Of a stretch of DNA of 8,376 nucleotides, positions 1-6,600 are shown piece by piece. The notes beneath the pieces are model-generated. The model was given only the letters and a program-made list of their open reading frames with translations, searched no databases and had not been told where the DNA came from. Positions within the stretch are counted from its first letter, which is position 1. Every line of letters starts with the position of its first letter. The stretch lies in NCBI GenBank assembly GCA_036380695.1, contig DASVEG010000169.1, positions 1 to 8,376 on the forward strand, in the 5' to 3' direction. Position numbers and translations under genes: made by a program. Source of the DNA: DASVEG01 sp036380695 (lineage in GTDB: Bacteria > Actinomycetota > Acidimicrobiia > Acidimicrobiales > CADCTF01).

Positions 1-1
1 C

Positions 2-718
2 GTGGCTGTCGTGACCCACCAGGGCGCGCCGGCGTCCCCTTCCGCCGTGACCGTCGCCCAGCGGCTGGCCGACCTGCGCGCCCGCATCGCCGCGTCCGGC
101 GGCGACGTCGACGCCGTCCGGATCGTGGCGGTGACGAAGGGCTTCCCCGCCTCGGCGGTCGCGGACGCCGCGGGCGTCGGCTTGCTCGACGTCGGCGAGA
201 ACTACGCGCGGCCCCTGCTCGACAAGATCGCGGCGCTCGGCGCGGCTGGCGACGGCCTCGCCGCCGATGTGCGGTGGCACTTCCTCGGCGCCGTACAGCG
301 GAACAAGGTGGCGCGACTCGCCCCTCACGTCGCGCTGTGGCAAGGCGTCGACCGCGTCGCCGCCGGCGAGGAGATCGCGCGGCGGGCGCCTGGCGCGACC
401 GTCCTCGTGCAGGTGAACCTCACCGGCGAGCCCGGACGCAACGGGTGCTCGTGGGTCGACGCGCCCGCGACGGTCGATGCGCTTCGCCGTCTCGACCTCG
501 ACGTCGCTGGCCTCATGGGCGTGGCGAGCCGGCATCGCACCGAGGCAGCCGCACAGTTCGCGAGACTGCGTGAACTACGCGACGCCCTCGGCGTGCGCGA
601 ACTCTCGATCGGCATGACCGACGACCTCGACCTCGCCGTCGCCGCAGGAGCGACGATGGTGCGCGCGGGGCGTGCCCTGTTCGGTGCACGCCCCGGAGCG
701 GCCGAGGTGCGACGATAG
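2..718 (+). CDS. yggS: YggS/YlmE family PLP-binding protein (PLP homeostasis), possibly 5'-incomplete
   Basis: Member of the YggS/PROSC (PLPBP) family. These are single-domain, fold-type III PLP-binding proteins with no proven enzymatic activity that buffer pyridoxal phosphate and affect amino-acid metabolism in the cytosol. Visible motifs in order: VAVTKGFP with the PLP lysine (K46 if translation starts at 2), VGENYARP, WHFLGAVQRNK, VLVQVNLTGEPGRNG, GLMGVA, and the C-terminal phosphate-binding stretch LSIGMTDDLDLA followed by GATMVRAGRALFGAR. The 238 residues fit the family's usual 220-240. The start is uncertain. GTG codons at 2, 11 and 47 are all in frame, the last giving VTVAQRLADLRARIA, where family members usually begin; the true start could also lie before the window. 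It is followed after 19 bp by sepF, the usual ylmE-ylmF order downstream of ftsZ. Family assignment is secure; the start is not. Confidence 0.95.
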   Translation: MAVVTHQGAPASPSAVTVAQRLADLRARIAASGGDVDAVRIVAVTKGFPASAVADAAGVGLLDVGENYARPLLDKIAALGAAGDGLAADVRWHFLGAVQRNKVARLAPHVALWQGVDRVAAGEEIARRAPGATVLVQVNLTGEPGRNGCSWVDAPATVDALRRLDLDVAGLMGVASRHRTEAAAQFARLRELRDALGVRELSIGMTDDLDLAVAAGATMVRAGRALFGARPGAAEVRR

Positions 719-725
719 GAAGGAC

Positions 726-731
726 AGGAGG
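726..731 (+). promoter_or_regulatory. Strong Shine-Dalgarno site of sepF
   Basis: AGGAGG lies six bases before the ATG at 738. It decides the sepF start: the reading frame is open further upstream, to an ATG at 672 inside yggS, but only the ATG at 738 has this ribosome-binding site and gives a normal SepF N-terminus. Confidence 0.85.
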
Positions 732-737
732 CGCACG

Positions 738-1220
738 ATGTCCGCGTTCCGACGGATGATGAGCTACCTCGGCCTCGTCGACGACGACGAGTACGACGAG
801 TACGAGGCATACGACGAGCCACAGGCGGCCCCGCAACCGGTGGGGCCGACCGCCCGTCCTGCGCGCGGATACGGCGACCACGTGGAGCCGACGGGCGGCT
901 CCATCCGCACGTTCCCCGCGCAGTCAGAGCAGGCGAGCGGGATCACGGTGGCGCCGCGGACGTCGTCCGTCGTGCGACCCTTGACCCCGGTGGCCAACAC
1001 GAAGCCTCAGACGATCGTCCCCGCGTCGTTTCAGGACGCGAAGGAGATCGGCGACCGGTTGAAGGCGGGCGTGTCGGTCATCGTGAACCTGCAGAACGCG
1101 GACCGCGACCTGATGCGCCGGATCATCGACTTCGCTTCCGGCCTCACCTACGGGCTCGACGGTGAGATGGAGCGCACCGCCGATCGCGTGTACCTGCTCA
1201 CGCCGACGCAGCGCAGCTGA
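738..1220 (+). CDS. sepF: Cell division protein SepF (YlmF)
   Basis: SepF binds the C-terminal tail of FtsZ and anchors the Z-ring to the membrane. It is the main FtsZ anchor in actinobacteria, which lack FtsA. The 160-residue protein shows the usual parts. An amphipathic membrane-binding helix opens it (MSAFRRMMSYLGLV, 1-14). A Tyr/Asp/Glu-rich stretch follows (DDDEYDEYEAYDE, 15-27), then a Pro/Gly-rich linker to about 85. The SepF core spans about 86-160, with SFQDAKEIGDRLKAG, VIVNLQNADRDLMRRIIDF, ASGLTYGLDGEMER and VYLLTP. The Gly in FASG (G135) belongs to the conserved dimer-forming segment. The start is set by AGGAGG at 726-731. No promoter is evident in the 19 bp after yggS, so it is probably co-transcribed with yggS; yggT follows after 2 bp. 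Confidence 0.97.
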   Translation: MSAFRRMMSYLGLVDDDEYDEYEAYDEPQAAPQPVGPTARPARGYGDHVEPTGGSIRTFPAQSEQASGITVAPRTSSVVRPLTPVANTKPQTIVPASFQDAKEIGDRLKAGVSVIVNLQNADRDLMRRIIDFASGLTYGLDGEMERTADRVYLLTPTQRS

Positions 1221-1222
1221 GG

Positions 1223-1465
1223 ATGGGCTGCCTCGTCGCGCAGGTTCTGCAGCTCTACATCATCCTCGTCTTCGCGCGGATCATCCTCGGGCTCTTCCCG
1301 TTGCAGGAGGGCGGAGCGATGGCCGGCATCTACGGCGTCCTCTATTCGGTGACCGAACCCGTGCTCGGGCCGCTCCGCCAATTGATCCCGAGCATCGGCA
1401 TGTTCGACATCTCCCCGCTGGTCCTGTCGCTCATCGTGTCTGTGGTGGCGCGCAGCATCTGCTGA
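1223..1465 (+). CDS. yggT: YggT/YlmG family small membrane protein
   Basis: An 80-residue protein with two hydrophobic helices (about 5-25 and 62-78). It carries the YggT signature: LYIILVFARIILGLFP in helix 1, then LYSVTEPVLGPLRQLIP and GMFDISPLVLSLIV. The family sits in the ylm cluster next to sepF and is linked to cell-division or chloroplast-division membrane organisation; its molecular activity is not settled. The ATG lies two bases after the sepF stop (TGAGGATG), so translation is probably coupled to sepF. The only SD-like bases (GAGG) touch the ATG, which fits re-initiation better than independent initiation. One YggT repeat is present, as usual in Gram-positive members; E. coli YggT has two. 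Confidence 0.93.
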   Translation: MGCLVAQVLQLYIILVFARIILGLFPLQEGGAMAGIYGVLYSVTEPVLGPLRQLIPSIGMFDISPLVLSLIVSVVARSIC

Positions 1466-1476
1466 TCGGGCCATTG

Positions 1477-1495
1477 GGGTGGGTAGATTCCACCC
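1477..1495 (+). promoter_or_regulatory. Leaderless divIVA promoter with the -10 box in the loop of an inverted repeat
   Basis: TAGATT at 1484-1489 fits the actinobacterial -10 pattern TAnnnT, and its last base is six bases before the ATG at 1496. The expected transcription start is therefore the A of the start codon, and no Shine-Dalgarno sequence is present; both suggest a leaderless mRNA. No convincing -35 box is visible. The hexamer lies in the seven-base loop of a perfect six-bp inverted repeat: GGGTGG at 1477-1482 and CCACCC at 1490-1495. The right arm fills the discriminator between the -10 box and the ATG. The promoter call is an inference from position and sequence. Confidence 0.6.
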
Positions 1496-2401
1496 ATGGA
1501 GCTGTCGCCGCAGGACATCCGGGACGTTCGCTTCCGCGAGAAGCTCCGCGGCTACAACCCGGAGGACGTCGATGTCTTCGTGACGAACGTCGCGGCAACG
1601 GTCGACGCCCTCCGGCGCCGCATCGACGAGCTCGAGCGTGCCCAGCAGGACGCGCCATCCAGCGAGGCTGCTCCGGCGAGCGACGTCGAAGACCAGCTGC
1701 GGCGCACGCTCGTGCTGGCGCAGCGGACCGCGGACATGGCGGTGCGCGAGGCACAGGACGAAGCGAGCCGGCTGATCGCCGACGCCGAGGCGCGCCGTCA
1801 GGAGGTGCTCGACGAAGCCGAGGCGATGCGGGCGCGCATGGTCGGCGACGCCGAGGCCGAGGTCGAGGCAGAGCGCAACCGCCTGCACGAGGAGCGCGCC
1901 GCGTTGCAACGCGATGTCGACGCGCTGCACGCGTACCTCGCCCAGGAGCGCGAGCGGCTGCGGATCTACTTCGCCGACCAGCTGCGGCGGGTCGAGGACG
2001 GCGTGCCTGGCGTCGAGCCCGCACCGGTTCCCGAGGCCGCGGAGCGCGAACCCACGCCCGCGGAGGAACCGGATCCGCGTGACGTGGGCGCGGTCGGCGC
2101 CACGCCCGCCGCCGGCGCTGCCGGCGCCGACGACCTCGACGGCGCGGGCGCGGAGATGCGCGGTGCCGGTGCCGGTGCCGCCGACCTGCCCGACGGCGAG
2201 CTCGCCACGGGCACCGTGTTCGACGGCGACGAATCCGACGACGACGATCCGTTCCTCGCCGAGTTGCGCCGCGCGGTCACGGACAACGAGCCGTTGGGTC
2301 CGCGCGACGAGGAGTCCGACGAGCCGCGACCTGCCGACAAGAGCTTCGACATCTTCGACGACGACGACGGCGGCGGTCGGTTCCTGCGCCGTCGCCGCTG
2401 A
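1496..2401 (+). CDS. divIVA: DivIVA-family polar growth / division-site scaffold
   Basis: DivIVA proteins form coiled-coil scaffolds on curved membrane at poles and septa; in actinobacteria (Wag31/Ag84) they direct polar wall growth. The N-terminal domain is clear at 1-50: LSPQDIRDVRFREKLRGYNP, then EDVDVFVTNVAATVDALRRR, matching the family pattern that ends in RGY-x-x-x-x-VD-x-F. A second long coiled coil runs from about 62 to 169 (DQLRRTLVLAQRTADMAVRE through LHAYLAQERERLRIYFADQL). After this come an Ala/Gly/Pro/Glu-rich linker (170-245), a short ordered-looking block DPFLAELRRAVTDNEPLGP (251-269) and an acidic segment that ends in the very basic RFLRRRR (295-301). At 301 residues it is within the range of actinobacterial members. 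The ATG at 1496 begins the family N-terminus directly and fits the leaderless promoter. Position after yggT is the standard one. Confidence 0.95.
   Translation: MELSPQDIRDVRFREKLRGYNPEDVDVFVTNVAATVDALRRRIDELERAQQDAPSSEAAPASDVEDQLRRTLVLAQRTADMAVREAQDEASRLIADAEARRQEVLDEAEAMRARMVGDAEAEVEAERNRLHEERAALQRDVDALHAYLAQERERLRIYFADQLRRVEDGVPGVEPAPVPEAAEREPTPAEEPDPRDVGAVGATPAAGAAGADDLDGAGAEMRGAGAGAADLPDGELATGTVFDGDESDDDDPFLAELRRAVTDNEPLGPRDEESDEPRPADKSFDIFDDDDGGGRFLRRRR
2162..2179 (+). repeat. Three tandem GGTGCC hexamers in the divIVA linker
   Basis: GGTGCC occurs three times head to tail and encodes Gly-Ala repeats (GAGAGA, residues 223-228) in the low-complexity linker between the coiled coil and the C-terminal block. 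Being a multiple of three, a gain or loss of one unit would change only linker length. The surrounding 2100-2180 is also rich in GCCGGCGC-type palindromic runs. Confidence 0.6.
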
Positions 2402-2436
2402 ACGGCGATACGGCTCCTCGGATCACGCCGCCCCGT

Positions 2437-2460
2437 ACGGAGCGGTTTAGGATGCTCCGT
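2437..2460 (+). promoter_or_regulatory. Promoter of the membrane-protein gene, -10 box inside an inverted repeat
   Basis: TAGGAT at 2448-2453 fits the TAnnnT -10 pattern and predicts transcription starting near 2460, some 15 bases before the ATG at 2475. It sits in the ten-base loop of a perfect seven-bp inverted repeat: ACGGAGC at 2437-2443 and GCTCCGT at 2454-2460. The left arm overlaps an eight-bp palindrome, CCGTACGG (2433-2440), and could also pair with an upstream GCTCC at 2413-2417. No -35 box is recognisable. The 73-bp gap between divIVA and the next gene (2402-2474) holds nothing else that I can identify. Confidence 0.5.
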
Positions 2461-2474
2461 CGCTCGGACGAAGG

Positions 2475-3599
2475 ATGGGTGCGCCTGTGTTGCTGCTGGT
2501 GACGATCGTGCTGGTCTTGATCGCGGTGATCACGCTCGTGATCGGCATCTTCGCGGACAGCCTCGCGCTGATCTTCGTGTCGATCGGGTCGAGCGTTCTC
2601 GCCGCGATCGTGCTCGGCGTCCTCTCGCAGACGAACAAGCGCCGCGACCGCGAGGAGGCCGAGACGCCGCGCCCGGTGGCGCAGCCGGCGCCTGCGCCGA
2701 CGGCCGCCGAACCGATGGTGCCCGCCCCGCCTGCGCCGCCCGTACCCCCCCCGCCCGCGCCGGAGGAGCCCACGCTCGTGCAGCCAGCCGCCGGCGCCGA
2801 CGCATTGCCGATAGAGGGTTACGACTCCCTGCGTGTCGCCGACATCCTCCCCAAGCTCGCCGAGCTCGACCTCGACCAGCTCGAGCAGGTGGCGCAGCAC
2901 GAGGAGTCGACGAAGAACCGCACCAGCATCCTCAACCGCATCGACGAGTTGATGGACGAGCTCGAGGCCCAGGAGGCAGGCGTTGCGACGCCCGTGCCGG
3001 CGGCCATCCCCGAGCCCGCGCCGGAGCCTGCCGCGGTGGTCGCCGCGGCGGACGGGCTGCAGGAGGCTGCGGTCAGCAGCGGCTTCCCGATCCCCGATTA
3101 CGACGCACGCAGCGAGTCCGACATCATCGGCCTGCTCGGCGACCTCGACGCGGACGAGCTCGAGGAGGTCGCGGAGTACGAAGAGACGCACGCCAACCGC
3201 GACCGCGTTCTCGACGCGATCGACGACCGCCTCGACGAGCTCGAGGGGATCGCGCCCCAGGGTGCACCCGCGGTCGCGCCCTCGCCCGCGCCCACCCCGG
3301 GCGAGAAGGTCGTCGTGGTCGAGCCGGCCAAGCGCCCGCCGCCCAAGAAGGTCGGTGCGAAGAAGGCTGCGGCCAAGGTCGCGAAGACGGCGGCGAAGGC
3401 CACCAAGGCCACCAAGGCCGCGACGCCTGCCAAGCGCGCCGCGTCGTCGGCGACTGCGGCAACGCCGGCCAAGGCGGCGGCCAAGAAGGCGACGGCCAAG
3501 AAGGCGGCGACGGCTGCGGTCAAGAAGGCCGCGGCGTCGACCAAGAAGGTCGCGGTCAAGAAGGCGGCCGCGGCCAAGAAGGCCACCAAGCGCGCCTGA
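2475..3599 (+). CDS. Membrane-anchored protein with a duplicated helical domain and histone H1-like C-terminal tail (unknown function)
   Basis: I do not recognise a named family. The 374 residues fall into clear parts. Two adjacent transmembrane helices (about 4-26 and 29-51) are joined by a tight FADSL turn; KRRDRE follows, so by the positive-inside rule both ends face the cytoplasm. A Pro/Ala-rich linker spans 62-111. Two 53-residue helical units, 112-164 and 205-257, share the pattern P-I-x-x-Y-D ... D-I ... L-D-x-D-x-L-E-x-V-A ... E-E-x-x-x-x-N-R ... I-D, with 25 identical residues by hand alignment without gaps. Similar Y-D/Y-E/R-x-x-V-L units occur in other actinobacterial proteins, to my recollection. 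From about 285 to the end is a Lys/Ala-rich tail (KKVGAKKAAA, AKKATAKKAATAAVKKAA) like histone H1 or the tail of mycobacterial HupB, which suggests nucleic-acid binding. The ATG has only AAGG directly before it; an in-frame GTG at 2487 with better spacing is an alternative start. A membrane-nucleoid tether is a hypothesis only. Confidence 0.85.
   Translation: MGAPVLLLVTIVLVLIAVITLVIGIFADSLALIFVSIGSSVLAAIVLGVLSQTNKRRDREEAETPRPVAQPAPAPTAAEPMVPAPPAPPVPPPPAPEEPTLVQPAAGADALPIEGYDSLRVADILPKLAELDLDQLEQVAQHEESTKNRTSILNRIDELMDELEAQEAGVATPVPAAIPEPAPEPAAVVAAADGLQEAAVSSGFPIPDYDARSESDIIGLLGDLDADELEEVAEYEETHANRDRVLDAIDDRLDELEGIAPQGAPAVAPSPAPTPGEKVVVVEPAKRPPPKKVGAKKAAAKVAKTAAKATKATKAATPAKRAASSATAATPAKAAAKKATAKKAATAAVKKAAASTKKVAVKKAAAAKKATKRA
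2745..2752 (+). repeat. Run of eight cytosines in a proline-coding linker
   Basis: An uninterrupted C8 tract lies in codons 91-93 (Pro-Pro-Pro) of the membrane protein at 2475-3599, between the transmembrane helices and the helical repeats. Slippage by one base would remove the cytoplasmic domains while leaving the membrane part. Nothing in the sequence shows that it does so. Confidence 0.6.
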
Positions 3600-3607
3600 T
3601 TCGCGAA

Positions 3608-3639
3608 CCTGCGCGTTTGCAGGGCGGTACTCGCCCCTG
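3608..3639. terminator. Candidate bidirectional terminator between convergent genes
   Basis: The 57-bp gap between the stop at 3599 and the ileS stop at 3657 holds two overlapping hairpins that exclude each other. The first is CCTGC (3608-3612) with GCAGG (3619-3623) and a six-base loop. The second is CAGGGCG (3620-3626) with CGCCCCTG (3632-3639), a five-base loop and one bulged C. Neither is followed by a clear T run on either strand, so this would be an atypical terminator. The convergent position is the main support. Confidence 0.4.
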
Positions 3640-3656
3640 ATGTCGCGTAGAAGCGG

Positions 3657-6600
3657 TTACCCGTCGACCTTGGCGACGCCGATGCGGACGACGCGTCCGT
3701 CCGGCAACTCGCACCGGTGGCCCTCGGCGAGCGCTTCGGCGGCCAGCAGCTCCTGGGCCAGGGTCTCGGCGCGCACGTAGTCGCCGTGGGCCTGCACCGC
3801 GGCCCACACGTCGTCGTGCCCGTGCACGTCGAGCACCAGACGGATCCGGTCGCCGACGTGGAGCCCGGCTTCCTTCCGCGCCTCGTTGGCCGACCGCACG
3901 ATGTCGCGTGCCAACCCCTCCCTGGCCAGCTCGGGCGTGACCTCGACGTCGACGACGACGAGCCCGACGTTCCCCGGCAGGGCGCGTGTCGTGCTGTCGT
4001 CGCGCGGCACGAGCCGCAGCGTGTACTCGTCGTCCTCGAGCACCCGCCCGTCTACGGCGACACCGCCGCCCTCCGTCCGCTCCCAGTTGCCCGCCTTGAC
4101 CGCCTTGATCAGGCGCTGGACGTCTGGCCCGACGCGCGGGCCGAGCACCGCTGGCACCAATTGCAGGACCATCTCGCCGTGGGTGTCGACGTCGTCGGTC
4201 AACGTCACGTCCTTCACGTTCACCTCGTCGGCGATGAGGTCGACGAAGGGCCGGAGGGCCTCGGCGCCCGGCATGGCGACGACCACCGACCGCAACGGCA
4301 GCCGGACGCGAAGCCCGCCGGCCTTGCGCACGGACGACGCAGCCGAGCAGACGTCGCGCACGCGATCCATTGCGGTGACGAGCTCGGGGTCCGCCGGGAT
4401 CTCGTCCGGCGACGGCCAGTCCGCGAGATGGACACTGCGCTCGCCGGTGACGCCTCGGTAGACCTCCTCGGCGATCATCGGCAGCAACGGCGCGGCGATC
4501 CGGCACAGCAACGAGAGGACCGTCGCGAGCGTGTCGAACGCGTCGCGGTCGGACGTCCAGAAGCGATCGCGTGACCGGCGCACGTACCAGTTCGTCAGCG
4601 CGTCGAGGAACGACTCGACCGATTCGCACGCGCCGTACAGGTCGCCGCCGTCCATGCGCTCGGTGAAGGCGTCGAGCAGCTCTCGGGTCTTGGCCAGCGC
4701 GTAGCGATCGAGGACGCCGGTCGCGTCGGTGCGGAACGTGGCGCGGTAGCCGTCGGTGTTGGCGTAGAGCGACAGGAAGTACCACGTGTTCCAGATCGGG
4801 TTGACGACGCGGCGAACCGCGTCCGCCACGCCCTGCCGCGTGAAGACGAGGTCTTGGCCGCGGAGCACCGCGGACGACAGCAGGAACCACCGCACGGCGT
4901 CCGCGCCGTAGGTGTCGAACATCTCCTCCGGGTCGACGTAGTTGCGCAACCGCTTGGACGCCTTGCGCCCGTCGTCGCCGAGCACGACGCCGTGCACGAC
5001 GCAGCGCTTGAACGCCGGGCGGTCGAACAACGCCGTCGCCAGCACGTGCAGGTTGTAGAACCACGCCCTCGTCTGGCCCACGTACTCGACGATGAAGTCG
5101 GCAGGGAAGTGGTTGTCGAACCACTCCTCGTTCTCGAACGGGTAGTGCACCTGTGCGTAGGGCATCGACCCCGACTCGAACCAGCAGTCGAGCACCTCGT
5201 CGACGCGGCGCATCGTCGACCGCCCCGTTGGGTCGTCCGGGTTCGGTCGCACCAGCTCGTCGATGCCGGGCAGGTGGAGGTCGGCGGGCCGCACACCGAA
5301 GTCGCGCTCGATCTCGTCGAGCGACCCGTAGACGTCGACGCGCGGGTACGCGGGATCGTCGCTCTTCCACACCGGGATCGGGGATCCCCAAAAGCGATTG
5401 CGCGAAATGCACCAGTCGCGGGCGTTCGCCAACCACGACCCGAACGCGCCGTCGCGAACCTGCTCGGGCACCCAGTCGATCTGCTTGTTGAGCTCGATGG
5501 CGCGCTCCTTGAACGCGGTCACCTCGATGAACCACGACGACACCGCCTTGTAGACGAGCGGCGTGTCGGTCCGCCAGCAGTGCGGGTAGCTGTGCACGTA
5601 CGTGTCGTGGCGGACGACGGCGCCGCGCTCCTTGAGGTCTTTGACGATGAGCGGGTTGGCGTCGAAGACCTGCACGCCCGCGTAGTCGGACACCTCCGAC
5701 GTGAACCGCGCGTGCTCGTCGAGGGGCGCCACGACAGCGATGCCGTTCGCCTCGCACACGCGTTGGTCGTCCTCGCCGAAGCCCGGCGCCATGTGCACGG
5801 TGCCGGTGCCGTCCTCCGTCGACACGAAGTCGCCGGCGAGCACGCGGAACGCGCCTTCGTCCGCCTTCGCCGCGAAATACGGGAACATCGGCGTGTAGGT
5901 GCGGCCGACCAGGTCGCGACCCTTCACCGCGCCGACGCGCTCCGCCTTCGCCAGCTCCTTCTCGTACTTCGGCACCGTCGCCTCGCCGACGACGTAGCGG
6001 CGGCCGTCCTCCTCGAAGATCGCGTAGTCGATGTCCTCGCCGACCGCGAGCGCGAGGTTGGACGGCAGCGTCCACGGCGTCGTCGTCCACACGAGGATGT
6101 CCTCGCCCGTCTCCAGCCGGAACAGCACGGTCACTGCGGGGTCCTGCCGTTCGCGGTACGCGTCGTCGAGCCGGGTCTCGAAGTTCGACAGGGGCGTCTC
6201 GCACTCCCAGCAGTAGGGGAGCACCTTGTAGCCCTCATAGATGAGCCCCTTGTCCCAGAGCTGCTTGAAGGCCCACAGCACGCTCTCCATGTACGAGAGG
6301 TCGAGGGTCTTGTAGTCGTGTTCGAAGTCGACCCAGCGCGCCTGGCGGGTGACGTAGGCCTCCCATTCCTTCGTGTAGCGAAGGACGGAGGTGCGGCACG
6401 CCTCGTTGAACTTGGCGATCCCGTACTCGGTGATGGCGACGTGGCCGCTGACACCGACCTCCTTCTCGGCCTCCATCTCCGCAGGGAGCCCGTGGCAGTC
6501 CCAGCCGAACCTGCGCTCGACGCGGCGCCCGCGCATCGTCTGATACCGAGGAACGGCGTCCTTGACGAACCCGGTCAAGAGGTGGCCGTAGTGCGGGAGC

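Noticed and set aside
780..818. GACGAGTAC-type repeats in sepF
   Set aside because: They encode the Asp/Glu/Tyr-rich segment common in actinobacterial SepF linkers and are not a separate element.
1148..1930. Minus-strand open frame opposite sepF end, yggT and divIVA
   Set aside because: It crosses three recognised plus-strand genes and shows no family motif.
2277..3191. Minus-strand open frame opposite the end of divIVA and the membrane protein
   Set aside because: Arg/His-rich translation typical of antisense in GC-rich genes; the plus strand holds transmembrane helices and a clear repeat.
3330..3596. Repetitive GCCAAGAAGGC-like DNA as a possible CRISPR or tandem DNA array
   Set aside because: Units have no fixed length or spacers; the repetition follows from Lys/Ala codons in a coding tail.
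3556..6204. Minus-strand open frame of 882 codons overlapping ileS in another frame
   Set aside because: Arg/Ala/Gly-rich shadow of ileS; every conserved IleRS motif lies in the other frame.
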